Source: Casuarius casuarius
Lineage: Eukaryota > Chordata > Aves > Casuariiformes > Casuariidae
Reading direction: 5' to 3'
Assembly (NCBI GenBank): GCA_003342895.1
Contig: PTFA01000082.1
Location: 1-64,000, forward strand
DNA: 64,000 nt
In this document: positions 37,980 through 48,960 of the stretch, in pieces
Numbering within the stretch: the stretch's first letter is position 1
Layout: each line of letters begins with the position of its first letter
Made by a program: the position numbers and the translations under genes
The notes under the pieces: generated by a model
The model's input: the letters and a program-made list of their open reading frames with translations, nothing else
What the model was told of the DNA's origin: nothing
Database searches by the model: none

Positions 37980-39010
37980 TAGTAGGGTTGAAATACCCCT
38001 TTGATGTGATATTTGGGTGTACAGGATAACTGATTTTTTAAGAAGGGAAATGTGGTAGATCTAGTCTTTCTGAACTCAAGTAAAACATTTTCTAATGTAC
38101 TGCTTAGGAAGATTAGCACAAGTGACAGCAAACTAGCCAAAAGGAGAGGAGAACAGGCATGACTGTAAAACAGAAAGGGCATGATCATGTTGAAGGGACA
38201 TTATTAGTGGAGTTCTTCCAGTGGAAAGGATTGGGTATTTTGGTAATATTTTCAGGAATGACCTGAATGACTGACTACGTTTAGTCATGTGCTAATGAAA
38301 TCTGCCACTAACACAGCATAGAAAGGAACTGCCAAAAGAGAGAAGGATTGCAGTATCATTCAGGAAGAACTGGATGGCCATGGAGTTTGAAGTACTAGAA
38401 ATGGAACAAAATACGAAGCGCAGGGTCATCTACTTAGGGACCAACAAGAAGGATATTTGCTATAGGCTGGGAGTTCATCTGTGTGAAACAGCTGAAAAGA
38501 AGGACTTAACTGAATTAGTTAGGGTGATGTCAAGCCACAAATGTGTTATATCCGTAAGGTAGACAAGATCATAAGATGAATCAGATATTTCCAATACAAG
38601 AGGCAATGAATCAGTGAGATTGTGTAAAATCCTGGTGATACCTCATTTGCAATGTTATGCACAATTCTTGTCATCTCTCCTCTAAAGAAAAAAACAAAAT
38701 TATAGCTGTGTGAAGAAGGGTTACTAGGGAGAGCAAGTGACTGGAGAAGTTATTTTACATAAGAAGAATAGAAAAACAAGGCTGAGTATGTACAATTGCT
38801 CTCTAAAAAATATTTCAGTGGGAACACACCAGAGATGTAAAAGAGTTTCTTAGACTAAAGGGCAACTGTGCACATAGGAGTCCTGCAGCCATCTATGAAA
38901 CAAGGTTTGGGACAGCTACGTAGGCTTAGAATAGAGCTTGATCTACTTATCAAAATGGTTGCTTTCAGTAGCAGTATATAGAGCTTGCTAGTTCAAGGGG
39001 TCACTTTCAG
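37980..39010 (+). repeat. Ancient CR1 LINE, reverse-transcriptase part to near 3' end
   Basis: This is a sense-oriented CR1 copy with consensus blocks in order. At 38052-38096 the frame reads VVDLVFLNSSKTFSN, matching reverse-transcriptase motif A (VDLIYLDFSKAFD). At 38200-38271, one frame over, IISGVLPVERIG...FRNDLND matches the ISGVPQGSVLGP...NDL block. At 38298-38315 KSATNT stands where the catalytic FADDT should be, so both aspartates are lost. Then 38419-38475 (GGTCATCTACTTAGGGACCA) matches the block after the catalytic domain, 38585-38605 is TATTTCCAATACAAGAGG, 38641-38687 is CCTCATTTGCAATGTTATGC onward, and 38932-38961 is AGAGCTTGATCTACTTATC. Frameshifts and stops are frequent. It is an inactive fossil. 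The same blocks at 16.3-17.5 kb suggest the same subfamily. Confidence 0.88.
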
Positions 39011-39069
39011 TCCTATGGTGTGGTGTTGTGAAATGCTGGTGGACCAAATCATGGCCACTGGGCCATCCC

Positions 39070-39245
39070 CAGCGGGAACTTCATAGGGAGAGAAAAAGAG
39101 TGGAACATGGTGGAAAGTGAGACAAAGAGGGGACAAAAGGAGGCAGAGAGATAAAAGAGAGGAGATGTGTACTGAAGAGGAATAAGAAGGTTGGGAAGAT
39201 GTTGAGGTGCACAAACAGGGGGAAAGAGAAGTAAAGGAGAGGCTA
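39070..39245. repeat. Polypurine tract, about 175 bp
   Basis: The plus strand is rich in GAGA, AAAGAG and GGAGA words directly downstream of the CR1 copy. It has no clear repeating unit. The overlapping minus-strand frame (Ser- and Leu-rich) is a product of base composition. Confidence 0.55.
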
Positions 39246-39515
39246 CTCACAGAAAACTTTCACTTTTTAACTGTACCTTCCTTTTATGTTACAATTTCTG
39301 AAGCTAGGTGTCTTGTGGCTCACAAGCATTTCATATACTTTTTGTTAGTTAAAAAAAAAATCCTTCACATTGCCCCATGAACTCATATTTACACACTTTG
39401 TGAAAATAATAAGGTACTGTACTTACAACATTTTGTATGTTCTTTTCACTTAACTGAAACATTTCTTACTTTGCTTTGAATTCTAAAAATCCACACAGCT
39501 ACTCTTTGCCAATTG

Positions 39516-39527
39516 CCCCCCCCCCCC
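39516..39527 (+). repeat. C12 homopolymer
   Basis: A run of twelve C lies about 105 bases before the GGCAA array. Runs of this length are prone to length variation and sequencing error. Confidence 0.9.
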
Positions 39528-39630
39528 ATTAGATTTGTTTTCCAAAATGTGCGTGAGATTTGCCAGAAAAACATTCTTGAGCTCAGAAGCCTTTTGGGAA
39601 GGGGAAGGTGGAGGGGAGAAGGGAAAGGAA

Positions 39631-39675
39631 GGCAAGGCAAGGCAAGGCAAGGCAAGGCAAGGCAAGGCAAGGCAA
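39631..39675 (+). repeat. (GGCAA)9 pentanucleotide array
   Basis: Nine perfect tandem copies of GGCAA, 45 bases, follow a purine-rich lead-in with partial units (GGGAAAGGAA). The unit length of 5 keeps frames open through it, which explains open frames crossing here on both strands (Gly/Lys/Ala/Arg/Gln repeats on plus, Cys/Leu/Pro repeats on minus). They are not credible proteins. The perfect copies suggest a recent, length-variable array. Confidence 0.95.
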
Positions 39676-40223
39676 GATCCCACACTGTGTGAACTTAAGA
39701 GCAGAGCTGCCTGGATTGAAAAATTCAGATCCATCAGGAAAAAAGGTACCTCTGAACTGCATCTCTTATTTCACTGCAAAGGTCATTGGCTTCCAACCCA
39801 CCCAAGCCAGCTGTTCGCGTTTTTCAAATCACANCCAAAACTTGTGACTTTGTTTCTGGCTGGAGCAGAAAATGAAAGAGTGTCTGAAGGGAATGCTTGG
39901 AAGGAACAGGGAGGGTGAGAGAAGAAAGCTGCACATGCTCGGCGAGTTCAAGAGAAAGCAAAAGGGCATATCAGGGATGGCATAGGGAAGGCAAAGACAG
40001 AACCAGCTATGGCTAGAAATATCTGAAAATGATAGGAAAAAGGTAAAGATAGCCAACTTACGGCATTAGATCAAGCTCTCAAGTATGCCTAATGCAAATA
40101 GAATAAGCAACCCTGAATAATATATCTCTTCAAAAGCTTTTTGAGGGAGATCTGAGATTTAAAACTTATCTGGGATGTATTTTTATTTTACTTTATTTTG
40201 TAAGGAAATGATTTGCATTTCAG
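39676..40223. other. No gene recognised
   Basis: Nothing is supported here except the splice-acceptor-like end. The last 45 bases are T-rich and end in TTTGCATTTCAG at 40212-40223. Confidence 0.45.
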
Positions 40224-40328
40224 CCAATCATTTGTAAATGGAAGGAAAAGTTTGGATATGTTTAGGAATCCTCCATACGCATTTTATAAATATCTCTGCA
40301 ATTCACCTTCATCATGTCTCTACTTCAG
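40224..40328 (+). CDS. Possible 105-bp internal exon, unknown protein
   Basis: A T-rich acceptor (ending GCATTTCAG at 40223) and a near-perfect donor (TACTTCAG before GTGAGTCAT) bound 105 bases. One frame, starting at 40225, is fully open for 34 codons with two bases left over, so both flanking introns would be phase 2 and the exon could be included or skipped without a frameshift. The other frames have stops (for example TAG after KFGYV). The translation contains DMFRNPPYAFYKYLCNSPSS, which I do not recognise. A 105-base open frame arises often by chance, and many introns hold such pseudo-exons, so the call rests on the splice signals only. No neighbouring exon was found. Confidence 0.2.
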
Positions 40329-41540
40329 GTGAGTCATCAGCACATATAAGACAAGGAAGAAAATTCTCAGGTTAATGAAAAACAGTCTTCTTGCAGAATT
40401 AATTCTAATGTTAACAATTAAATAAAACAGAAGATGAAGTATTCCTTCCAAATCAAAAACACTTTGTTTGTTCAGAGCAAGCCAAATCAAAACAGGAATA
40501 ATGTATTCCCCACAGTGTTGCAGAGGAAGAAAAATATAGAAGCACTATCCATAGGAAAAGTTCTGGATTTTCTATAATAACAGCAATAATAGCAGGAACA
40601 ATCGTACAAATTCATGATGAAAGCAATTACTGGACACAGTCATTCTCTAAGTGAGTCTTCATTTACACTACCATGGCTCACCTAGGGACTTTGCAGACTT
40701 TCTGAGCACCTAACAGAGATCTGCTTTTGGTTGTACACCAGAGCAGAAGTTCCCTGGAAACTGTTAGTAGCATTGCCGTTTGAAATGCCTTCTGAATTCA
40801 GTAAACATCTCCATTTTAGAGCTCTCCTTATTCTTTTTTTTTTCCTGGGTCTTCTCATCAGGTGATGAAGGCAACAACAGGAAATACAGGAACTGGAAAG
40901 AAAACTGCAGAGCTAAGGTCTGTTAAGCTTGACCACTAACAAGAAGTGTCTGTCTTCTGTGTCATATCTAACTACAGCATGTGGCCATCATTAAATACAT
41001 CCTTTACTCCCTATTTCTCCTCAGCAGACTTCTTTAGCTATACAATCTCAAATTATTCCAGCAGGATAAGGAAATGCCCTTTCAGATTATGCCTGCCCTA
41101 GGAATGTTTGTCAACATAAGGATACAAAGTGCTGTTAATACAAACACAGCTATACTAATAAAGCTGATGCAGCCATGAATAATACAGGCTATTCCTCTAA
41201 AACACATTCTGTTGGTCTGTGTGAGGGACCTTTAACACTGTCTGGCAACTGCACCCTCTACTGATGCTCCAAAACTGGCAGAAGCTACCATCCAAATGCA
41301 GCCTTGGTATCATTTTAGATTTTCCCAGCAAATGGGTGAAATGAAGGCCTAGCCATCAGCTGCCTAATGCATCAGGCCTCTTCTGTGCAAGCAACAGAGA
41401 TCAGCTGTCGGTCACAAAGATCATTACCCATCTCTGGATGCCCTTGTAAAGCCCTCATGAGGCTTATTGCCCCTCTCAGTGGATGTGAGGCTTTAATGGG
41501 CTTGGCAGCACTGGGATCAGGCTCAGTATTACTCAGCATT
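40329..41540. other. No gene recognised
   Basis: AT-rich unique sequence with no supported gene or repeat. A T-rich run is at about 40830-40845. Confidence 0.45.
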
Positions 41541-41544
41541 AACC

Positions 41545-41765
41545 TAAGGCGGCTGCTGCTGGGGGCAGGAGAGCCGCTGTGCGGCAGCAGGAGAGCCCCT
41601 GTGGGGAGGGGGCTCCCATCAGGACCATAGACAGTGGCAGCCACCCCGGCCCACCTGGGCTGCTGCTGCCGCCAACTCCCATGGAGACGCACCAGGGGCA
41701 GTGAGGCACCCTAACCATGTCCGGGAAACCCCACCGGCGAGCAGATGGGTTCAGTGACGTGCTGT
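41545..41765. promoter_or_regulatory. Small CpG-rich islet
   Basis: About ten CpG dinucleotides fall between 41549 and 41760, within GC-rich sequence, while the flanks are strongly CpG-poor. It is shorter than a typical CpG island of several hundred bases. It could be an orphan CpG islet, a weak promoter or enhancer, or a fragment of a GC-rich repeat; two GGCTGCTGCTG-like words (about 41550 and 41658) hint at the last. A 106-codon minus frame covers it (41372-41692), Pro- and Ser-rich and unrecognised. Confidence 0.35.
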
Positions 41766-44437
41766 TAAGGATACCACAGTATCAGCTAGATCACTGTCAG
41801 CTCCATGTTGCATTATCTCTGTGACTGTAATTATGGGCGCTGCAATTTGACAGCTGTGGACAGTCTGAATCAAGTGGCCGTAAACAGGTGGCACAGGCAG
41901 TCGGTGTGCAAGACTGCCTCATATATCCAGGTGGCTGGAGCTCACCTGGGGTGGACAAGAAAGCCTGAAGAACAGAAAACTTTGAAAAATAAATCACTCA
42001 AATGAAGTATCTACATTTCAGATGGCCACGACAAAGTGGCGGAGAATCCTACCCTTACCAACTACATCAGGCTTTGGCCTGCAAAGATCAGCAAGAGATG
42101 GTGGAGCCATGTAAAGGCCCTTTCTTGCTCTTCAAAGACTTTGCCATCTGGGCTGAGCTATCCTGGCAAGTCACTCCAGAGAGACACAGCGAAGGAGCCC
42201 TGTTGCTGGGACAGCTGAACCTTCTTGTTGGGATGGAGCAAGCTGTGCTGCAAAACAGGTGCTCTTCTGGTCTGTCTGCATCTGTGTCTGCAAAGGAGTT
42301 TCTGCCAGTAAGCAACTATTGCCACAGGGTGTGGTCCTTTCTCAGATTGCCCCCCAAAATGGCTGTGCTGGCAAAGCTCCTGAGGAGAAGCCTGAGCTTA
42401 ACATCCAGTCATGTCACATTCTCCACATCAGTTAGAACAAGATTTTATGTAATGCAGATAGATTTAGTACCCTGGGGCCTCTCTTCCAAAATAAATGTAC
42501 AGATCCTATATGCAAGCAATATCTTGCATGTGTATAGAGAGGCAGAGACGGTCAATCAATCTGTCTNCCTGTCTATATCAGTTGGTATCCCCCACCTTTC
42601 ACCCTCTGCTCAAATGAGCAAATATGCATTTGCAGCTGGGTCAATAAAAAGCAGTCTCTGCTGCAAATCTACATCAAACTCATAGCTCTGGATCTACAAG
42701 CATAATCATGCTGCTATCACACCTGTCTGGGCAAGGTATCTTTCATGCACATTCTCCATCCGAATGCATTGCTGCTACAGTAGCCTAGGAGGGAGGCTCT
42801 TACAGTAGAAAAAAAATAGTTCAGCTGCCAAAGGTGTCATGCACAAAGAAATATTCCCTAAAAGCATAGCTCCCAGCCCACATATCACATCATTTTAAAA
42901 ACCCTAAATTTATACCATCATCAGGAACGTATGAAAGCGTGCCTTTTCCTGAGTGGTAAACTGATTTCAGGCTCAACCAGAAATCTTTCTTCTATAGTGT
43001 AAGTTACTTATTTTCCTAAACTCCTGAGCCATGAGGCTTTGCTTCCAGTACCTATCCCATTTGCTGGCCTGCTCAAAGGTCTTTATTTTCAGTTAGAAAG
43101 ACCTGCAGCTTGTTGAAATTACATTGCATCATGATTGTTTGTAAAGTCCTTCCCCTTTGGTATTCAGTCAAATAAGCAAATGTGTGTATAACAACCTTTT
43201 CTTTCTTAACATGAAATCATGTAAACAATAGAAAAACAAAGTAAACCTTTACAAGTACCAGAGAGATTGAGCTAAAAATGTATGCCTCTTGTAGGAAATG
43301 TCGTAAGTTGTTTACCCTGAAAAACAATTGATAGCATTGACTCTTCAAGTCTTCCACTGACCTAACAGTGTTGGAAAAAGCAGCAGCAGTGGAAACTGTT
43401 TCAAGGCACTTCTGCAATGTGCATCAGCATTCTTTAAGCGTAACCCACCNTACAGATGAACACAGAAAACCTATAAATGAACGTCCTTGCTCATTCTGCT
43501 TTGGGTCTGCCTTTGGTCAGGGATACCAGACGTAACAAATGTTTGTGGACAGAATTGGTAAGTAGGATGAAACCACTAAGCCAGAAGTTAACCATTGGTT
43601 GCTGTTTTCCTTTGTGCTTAACAGTGACGAAGCCTCCACATAGTGGTGGGTGACACTGTTCAGACCTTGCAGAGTCTGGGTGGCTCTCTTATTACGCCCC
43701 TCTTCCCAGCAGGTCTGAGCTCACTGAGAGCCAGCCCTGCCAAACCTTCCTGTATGGAGGTGGCTGCAACACAGATGGTGTGGGAGCTGATTCCTCCTGT
43801 TCTTCCTCTCTCACATTAGCTTCAGTTCTGATGTGCTCAGGCAGTTTCTTGGAATGAGGAAGGAGTGATGCTGGCCCTGGAAGTTGGAATGGGAGCACAG
43901 CCCACCTCTGTAGAGAGGCCTGTACAAGTAGCACCATCTCATGGTTATGGAGATGGGGGCCAAGCGATAAACATGAGCTATTTATGAAGGCTAAGATTCA
44001 CCAAGGAATTTTAATAATATGACACGGTACATCTCTAGAAGGAAAAACTGACACACTGCTATTAGAGGCACAGGACAGATCACCATCTGACATCCCTCCA
44101 CTAAGATAAGAGCTCTTGGAGCAGTGCTGATCTATACTGCCGAGAGACAGGCTCTGTTGCTTCTTCTCCTGAGCAGCTTGGATTCCGAGTGATCAAAAGC
44201 ATTGTAAGACAAACAGTGCATGTCCTTTTCCAAACTGAGTTGATGGTTATAGTATCCTGCAGTGATACAACAATATCTGATTAAAAAATTCTTGTCTAGT
44301 CCTATTAGTGTTATAATTGTTCTGCAAGAGGACAAAGTTCATCATTTTTGTTTCAAAAATATAAAAGCAGACATTAATACACAGCAAAGAAGGGATCCAC
44401 CCTGAAGTCTGTTTCCCTAATATGTGCTAAAAATATT
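41766..44437. other. No gene recognised
   Basis: No supported gene. The longest frame in the window (227 codons, 42002-42685 plus) lies here. It crosses an N, its composition changes along its length, it shows no domain pattern, and no promoter-like sequence precedes it apart from the islet about 240 bases upstream. It is listed as unexplained. Confidence 0.4.
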
Positions 44438-44479
44438 TGGGAAGCATTTGATGGAGTCCCACAGAGTAAAGTCATTAAA
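44438..44479 (+). repeat. Possible CR1-type reverse-transcriptase scrap
   Basis: Fourteen codons read WEAFDGVPQSKVIK, close to the reverse-transcriptase motif A tail of CR1-clade elements (KAFDTVPHGKLL). The flanks do not extend the match convincingly, so it is either a very eroded LINE fragment or chance. Confidence 0.3.
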
Positions 44480-47400
44480 TGCTATTGACTTTGGTGCAAT
44501 AAATTTAGTGTTATCTACTGTCACATTTTATGATAGTTTCATACCCTGATTGAGATAAACTGCTATAAAACCTCAAATCTGAACTCAGATCAAAAGAGAT
44601 TATGCGCTAGCTCAGGCAGATGCTTTTTATTCAGTTCTTTCAGAAATGCCTGGAATTTCTACTGCAAACCTTCTCAGGGACTTTCCACAGTCATCCACAA
44701 AGCAGCCTGCAAATTTTCAGAGATTGCTGTAGACCTTATGGGAGCTGGAAGAAAATTCATTCTCCATAACTCAGGGTTCATTTTTCCTATGAAACCCTGC
44801 ATTCCTGAGGTTTAATTGTCTGAAATTGATATATGTGAAATCCAAGCTTCTAAGTATATTTCCCATGAGAGATTTATTTCTTTGCTACCACAAATACTTT
44901 AAAGCAGGCATCATGGTAAGAAAAACACTGGGAGAGGAGAAGGGTTAGAAGAGGCAAAAGAAGCTTGAGATAACAATATCATAATTTCCTGAAGGCTGAG
45001 ATACTCAGAGCAGTCTAAACAAGTTATTCATTCATTTAGAAAGGGGAATTCATGGGAGCTAGGTGCCAATTTTTTGTGCTCACCTGAAAATCCCAACCCC
45101 TAGTGACCACCAATTTCCCCCAGCTTCAAGTCTTCTTGACTGTGGTTATTTCTAGGCTGTGATACTCCTACTTACACCAGAAAAACCTCTCTGCATTAGC
45201 AGAACAGACATAGTGGCAGCGTTTCTGACAATAACAGCAATCACAGGAGTTTTCCANGAGCACAAGCAACAAGTGCTCCTTATCATAAGCTGGGCACATG
45301 GAGATATTCAGATCATAAAGTGATCTTGGTCCCCTCCTCCTACTTGCCAGTGTTACTAGAGTACTGTGATTCTGAAGTGGCTGAAGTGACCATCTCTATG
45401 GTCATTTTTAAAAGCCTATTACCCAGACTTCACTGGTTACTGGAAGTGTTAGTGAGAATTAGCAGCAAGAAACTGCTGAATGTAAAGTAATATTGCAAGT
45501 CTGAGTCTGATCTCTTGCACAGTGTGTGCTACTAAGCTGATGCTCCCCTTGGGGGTGACGGGCCTGATCCTTGTCTCGATTACATTGCTGTGGCGATTCT
45601 GTGCAAGGTCAGTGGGATCATTTCTCCATGGTCCAACAGGAGCGTTAGGGCCTTCCTCTTCCTTCCTCTTCCACTACTCAGTCACCTCAGGTCCCTTAGC
45701 TGGACAAGGGAAGCACACAGTCCTAAAAGACACTTTCAGACATGACCCTCTTGCCAGATAAGTGCTATCCACAAGAGCAGGGTGAGATAATTGATTTTTC
45801 TACCTCATATGTCCATAAATACCCCTATCTCACTGTCAATGCCAACACAGCTGGAATGCAATGTCCAGCTATAAGAGGGCTTATTTGAACTTGCTATGTA
45901 CTATGTATCGGCTATCTCAGCTAATCCTTAAAACCTGATGCCNTTCCCAAAAGCCCTGTACTTCGTTACATTAAAACTGGAGGAGCAGTAGTCCCTGTGC
46001 TTGCCCTCACTGGCACGAAGGAAAGAGTTGCATGCAGGGGAGGAGAGTGGTGCAGGGCTCAGTCTTGGTCACAATCCAGCTGCTTCCTGCATGCAAGCAA
46101 AGGCATTGAAATGGGCAGAAGGGCAGTCCTACCTTATACACGCTTTTTTGCAGGCAGTAGCAACCTGGAGGTCAGGTCAGATACATGATGTCATCCTCTT
46201 GGTCAGCTGTAAATCTCNAGTTTTTCGTACTCCCAGCCAAATCTATGATGAGGTGGATCAAACTTTTCTGGAGAAAGCACAGGAACCCTCTTGTTATTCC
46301 ATATGAAAAGTCNTGAGATCCTGCCACAAGGGATATTAAACATCATTTATCCAAATCTATAAAGCTCATAAGACTTAACGTGGGGCCGGAACGTACCTTC
46401 ACTGTAGCTCCATTATGTGTGCTGTAAGAGAAATAATTTTGCCCAGAAGGGACAGCATTTGCAAGTTTTGAGAGACCAGTGCCATGGAACATCTCCTTTT
46501 CTTCATATAAATAAGTGCACTGAACACTTGAGTCTAATTCTGGTAAAGTCAGCAAACAAGCAAATATCCATTGTAGTTGGATAAGCATAATAGGGATAGA
46601 AGTGCCAGTCTCGAGTTTTAGGGCTGTTTTCATGTAAACACAGCAGTGCAGAGCACACCAGGATAGAACAATTCAGGAGACATGTAGGAGGAGAAAGATA
46701 GGATGGGACAATAAGTAATTTATTTATCCAAGCCTCANAGGAAATAGTGAAATCCAGGTCTAGCCAAAGTCAAAGAGCAATTGACCATTACATTAAAAAA
46801 TATCCCTCAAACATGCATTTTTCTCCCTTGCAATGTATTACCTCAGTTTGACTAAGGAATTAAAAGAAACACAGCACTTCTAATGTACATGCAAAAAATG
46901 CTGGTGAGCTGGGAAGTTTNGAACCCTTCAAAACAAATATGACAAACGTTGACAGAATTCCTAGTGCAAAGTATCCACCCCATCAAAGGCACCATCCTCG
47001 GGGAGAGAGGCAGGCATTTTTCTGAGGAAAAGCCTGGACCTACATTCCCTGACATTCTATAAATATCTTTGCACAGGAAAAAAAAAAAAAGAGATGTTTT
47101 CAGACTTGAAATTGCCATCAGAGAGCCATGACCAACTCCATTTCTGCTGTCTGTGGCCTTCTGTCAAGTGAAGAGGAAGAATCTCTGGAGGCTCCAAAGG
47201 AAACCAGCCAAGGAGACCTACTTAATCCTCTGCCTAATGTATTCATCATAGAAAACTTCTCCAGGAAATGCTAGGGCTCCCAAACCTTCCTACTATGCAA
47301 TGTGCATATTGCTCCTAGTAGCCTTGCTAAGAGACTTCTTGGCTTATTCTCAAGGACCCCTAAATGTAAGATATTACAAGACTCCAGCTTTAATACGATT

Positions 47401-48719
47401 CAGAAATGGCCCAGGATACATAGATCCCTGGCTCATGGTAATATTAAAGTGACTAACTGGACTGAACCTTTCCCTTTCCTCCTCTTGAATACTACACTTG
47501 TTCTGGGTCTTTGTCACAGTAGGAAAAGGCAAAGGTGCCTGCGAGGCAGAGCAGCTAATACTTACCGCTCACTATCCTCAGTGTCATAAATGTTCATTAA
47601 GTAGTCCCAGAAGCTACTTTGCTAGCCTTACCCAGATAAATTGGCAAATCCTTCCTTGTAGACGCCTCACAGCCCTGGCTAGAGGGCATGCATGATGGGA
47701 GGCATTTTAATTTCTAGCTCACGAGACTACAGTGCGCAACACTGTGCAAGACAGGAGGTCCACCCAGTTAGGGAGGGCTGTGCGGGACTGCAGGCAAGAG
47801 TCTCTCCATTACCTTGGCTCAGCCAGGGCCGCAGGCACTGTGGTAAGAAGACTGCAGGAGATGCCACTCAGCCAGTGGTCTCTTTTTTCTCTCTGAGGAG
47901 AAACTCAGCAGAAAGGCAGTAGGGGAAGAGGGAGGAGAAGCAGGCATGATCCCACCTCTGTGTTCCTGTGGGGCAGCCCGAGGCTGGAGGGAACAGGTCG
48001 CAGAGTCAAGGGACATCCGATGTTCCTCAGAGAGGTGTCATACAATATATGAGGGGCAGCAGGCAGCACTGGGAGCCACGTCTCCTCTTGGGAGCTGACT
48101 CTCGGGAGCGACTGCACTCTGTAAGGTGTAGCCTAGCCTGGTACGTACTGCATGAAGGGCTGAGCAGTATGAAATCATGTGTGATAAACAGACATATCAT
48201 TTGTTTCATTTCTAGGCAGGATACGCAAAACATACACAGCCAGAGGATGAACAGGAGTAACTCAAGGGCTGTCAAGAAGTGCAACATCACTGGAGGCTTT
48301 CACACTTCTTATTTCAGACATTTTTTTCAGGAAAATGTATTTCACATTAAAGAGTGAAACACATCCCAGCACTCTCATGCAGATGTTAGCAGGAAGGAGA
48401 CAAAGTACAGTCAGAAAGACAGCTGTGTTTTGATCAGGAAGAACTGGCTGGTTTCTGTGCCTTCTTAAGGTTACAGTGTTTTTGACATGAAAAGGAGGAC
48501 AGAGGAGCCAAGTATCCCATAATCCTGGTCTGGAGAGAAAGGGTGGTGAAAAGAGAAAACTCTGCATGTACATCTCTCCAAACTGAGCCCTGATTAGAAA
48601 TAGCAGTTGGGAAGTATGTTATCTTTGGTAACCCCAGTTCCTTATAGGATTACTCCAGGACCTGCATAGGCCTTCAGCAGCCTGCTTCCACACACTACAC
48701 TACCCTGCAGGCACAGGCC
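44480..48719. other. No gene recognised
   Basis: No supported gene in 4.2 kb. An A13 run is at 47078-47090. Five Ns fall between 45943 and 46920, a local excess of ambiguous bases. Open frames are under 130 codons and unrecognised. Confidence 0.45.
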
Positions 48720-48960
48720 CTAACCTTGCTTGCCCCAGAGCTCAAATCTTGCAACCTTTTCCCTCACTTCTTCCATCCCCAATCTCCCAGGTCCCATATC
48801 CTCTTGATACAGAGCCCACCTTCTCAGCTCCCAACCCAAAACTCCCTCTCCTCTCTCCTCTCCTTGCCTCGCCTCGCCTCGCCTCGCCTCGCCTCTCCTC
48901 TGCCTAGGCATCCCTGCCCCAGATTCCCTCCTATCCCACGGCACCTGAGGACCCCAGTCC
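48720..48960. repeat. Polypyrimidine tract around pentanucleotide array
   Basis: The plus strand is C/T-rich with CTCCC, CCCAG and TCTCC words on both sides of the GCCTC array. This composition explains open frames on both strands. It resembles in word content the complement of the purine tract at 26.26-26.71 kb. Confidence 0.5.
48866..48895 (+). repeat. (GCCTC)6 pentanucleotide array
   Basis: Six perfect copies of GCCTC, preceded by a CCTTG unit in phase (48862-48866) and followed by CTCCTC. Each junction makes a CpG, so this is the densest CpG run in the window (five CpGs in 30 bases). Confidence 0.93.

Noticed and set aside
39446..39918. Repetitive peptide frames on both strands across the GGCAA array
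   Set aside because: A five-base unit gives a 15-base coding period in every frame, so open frames are automatic there.
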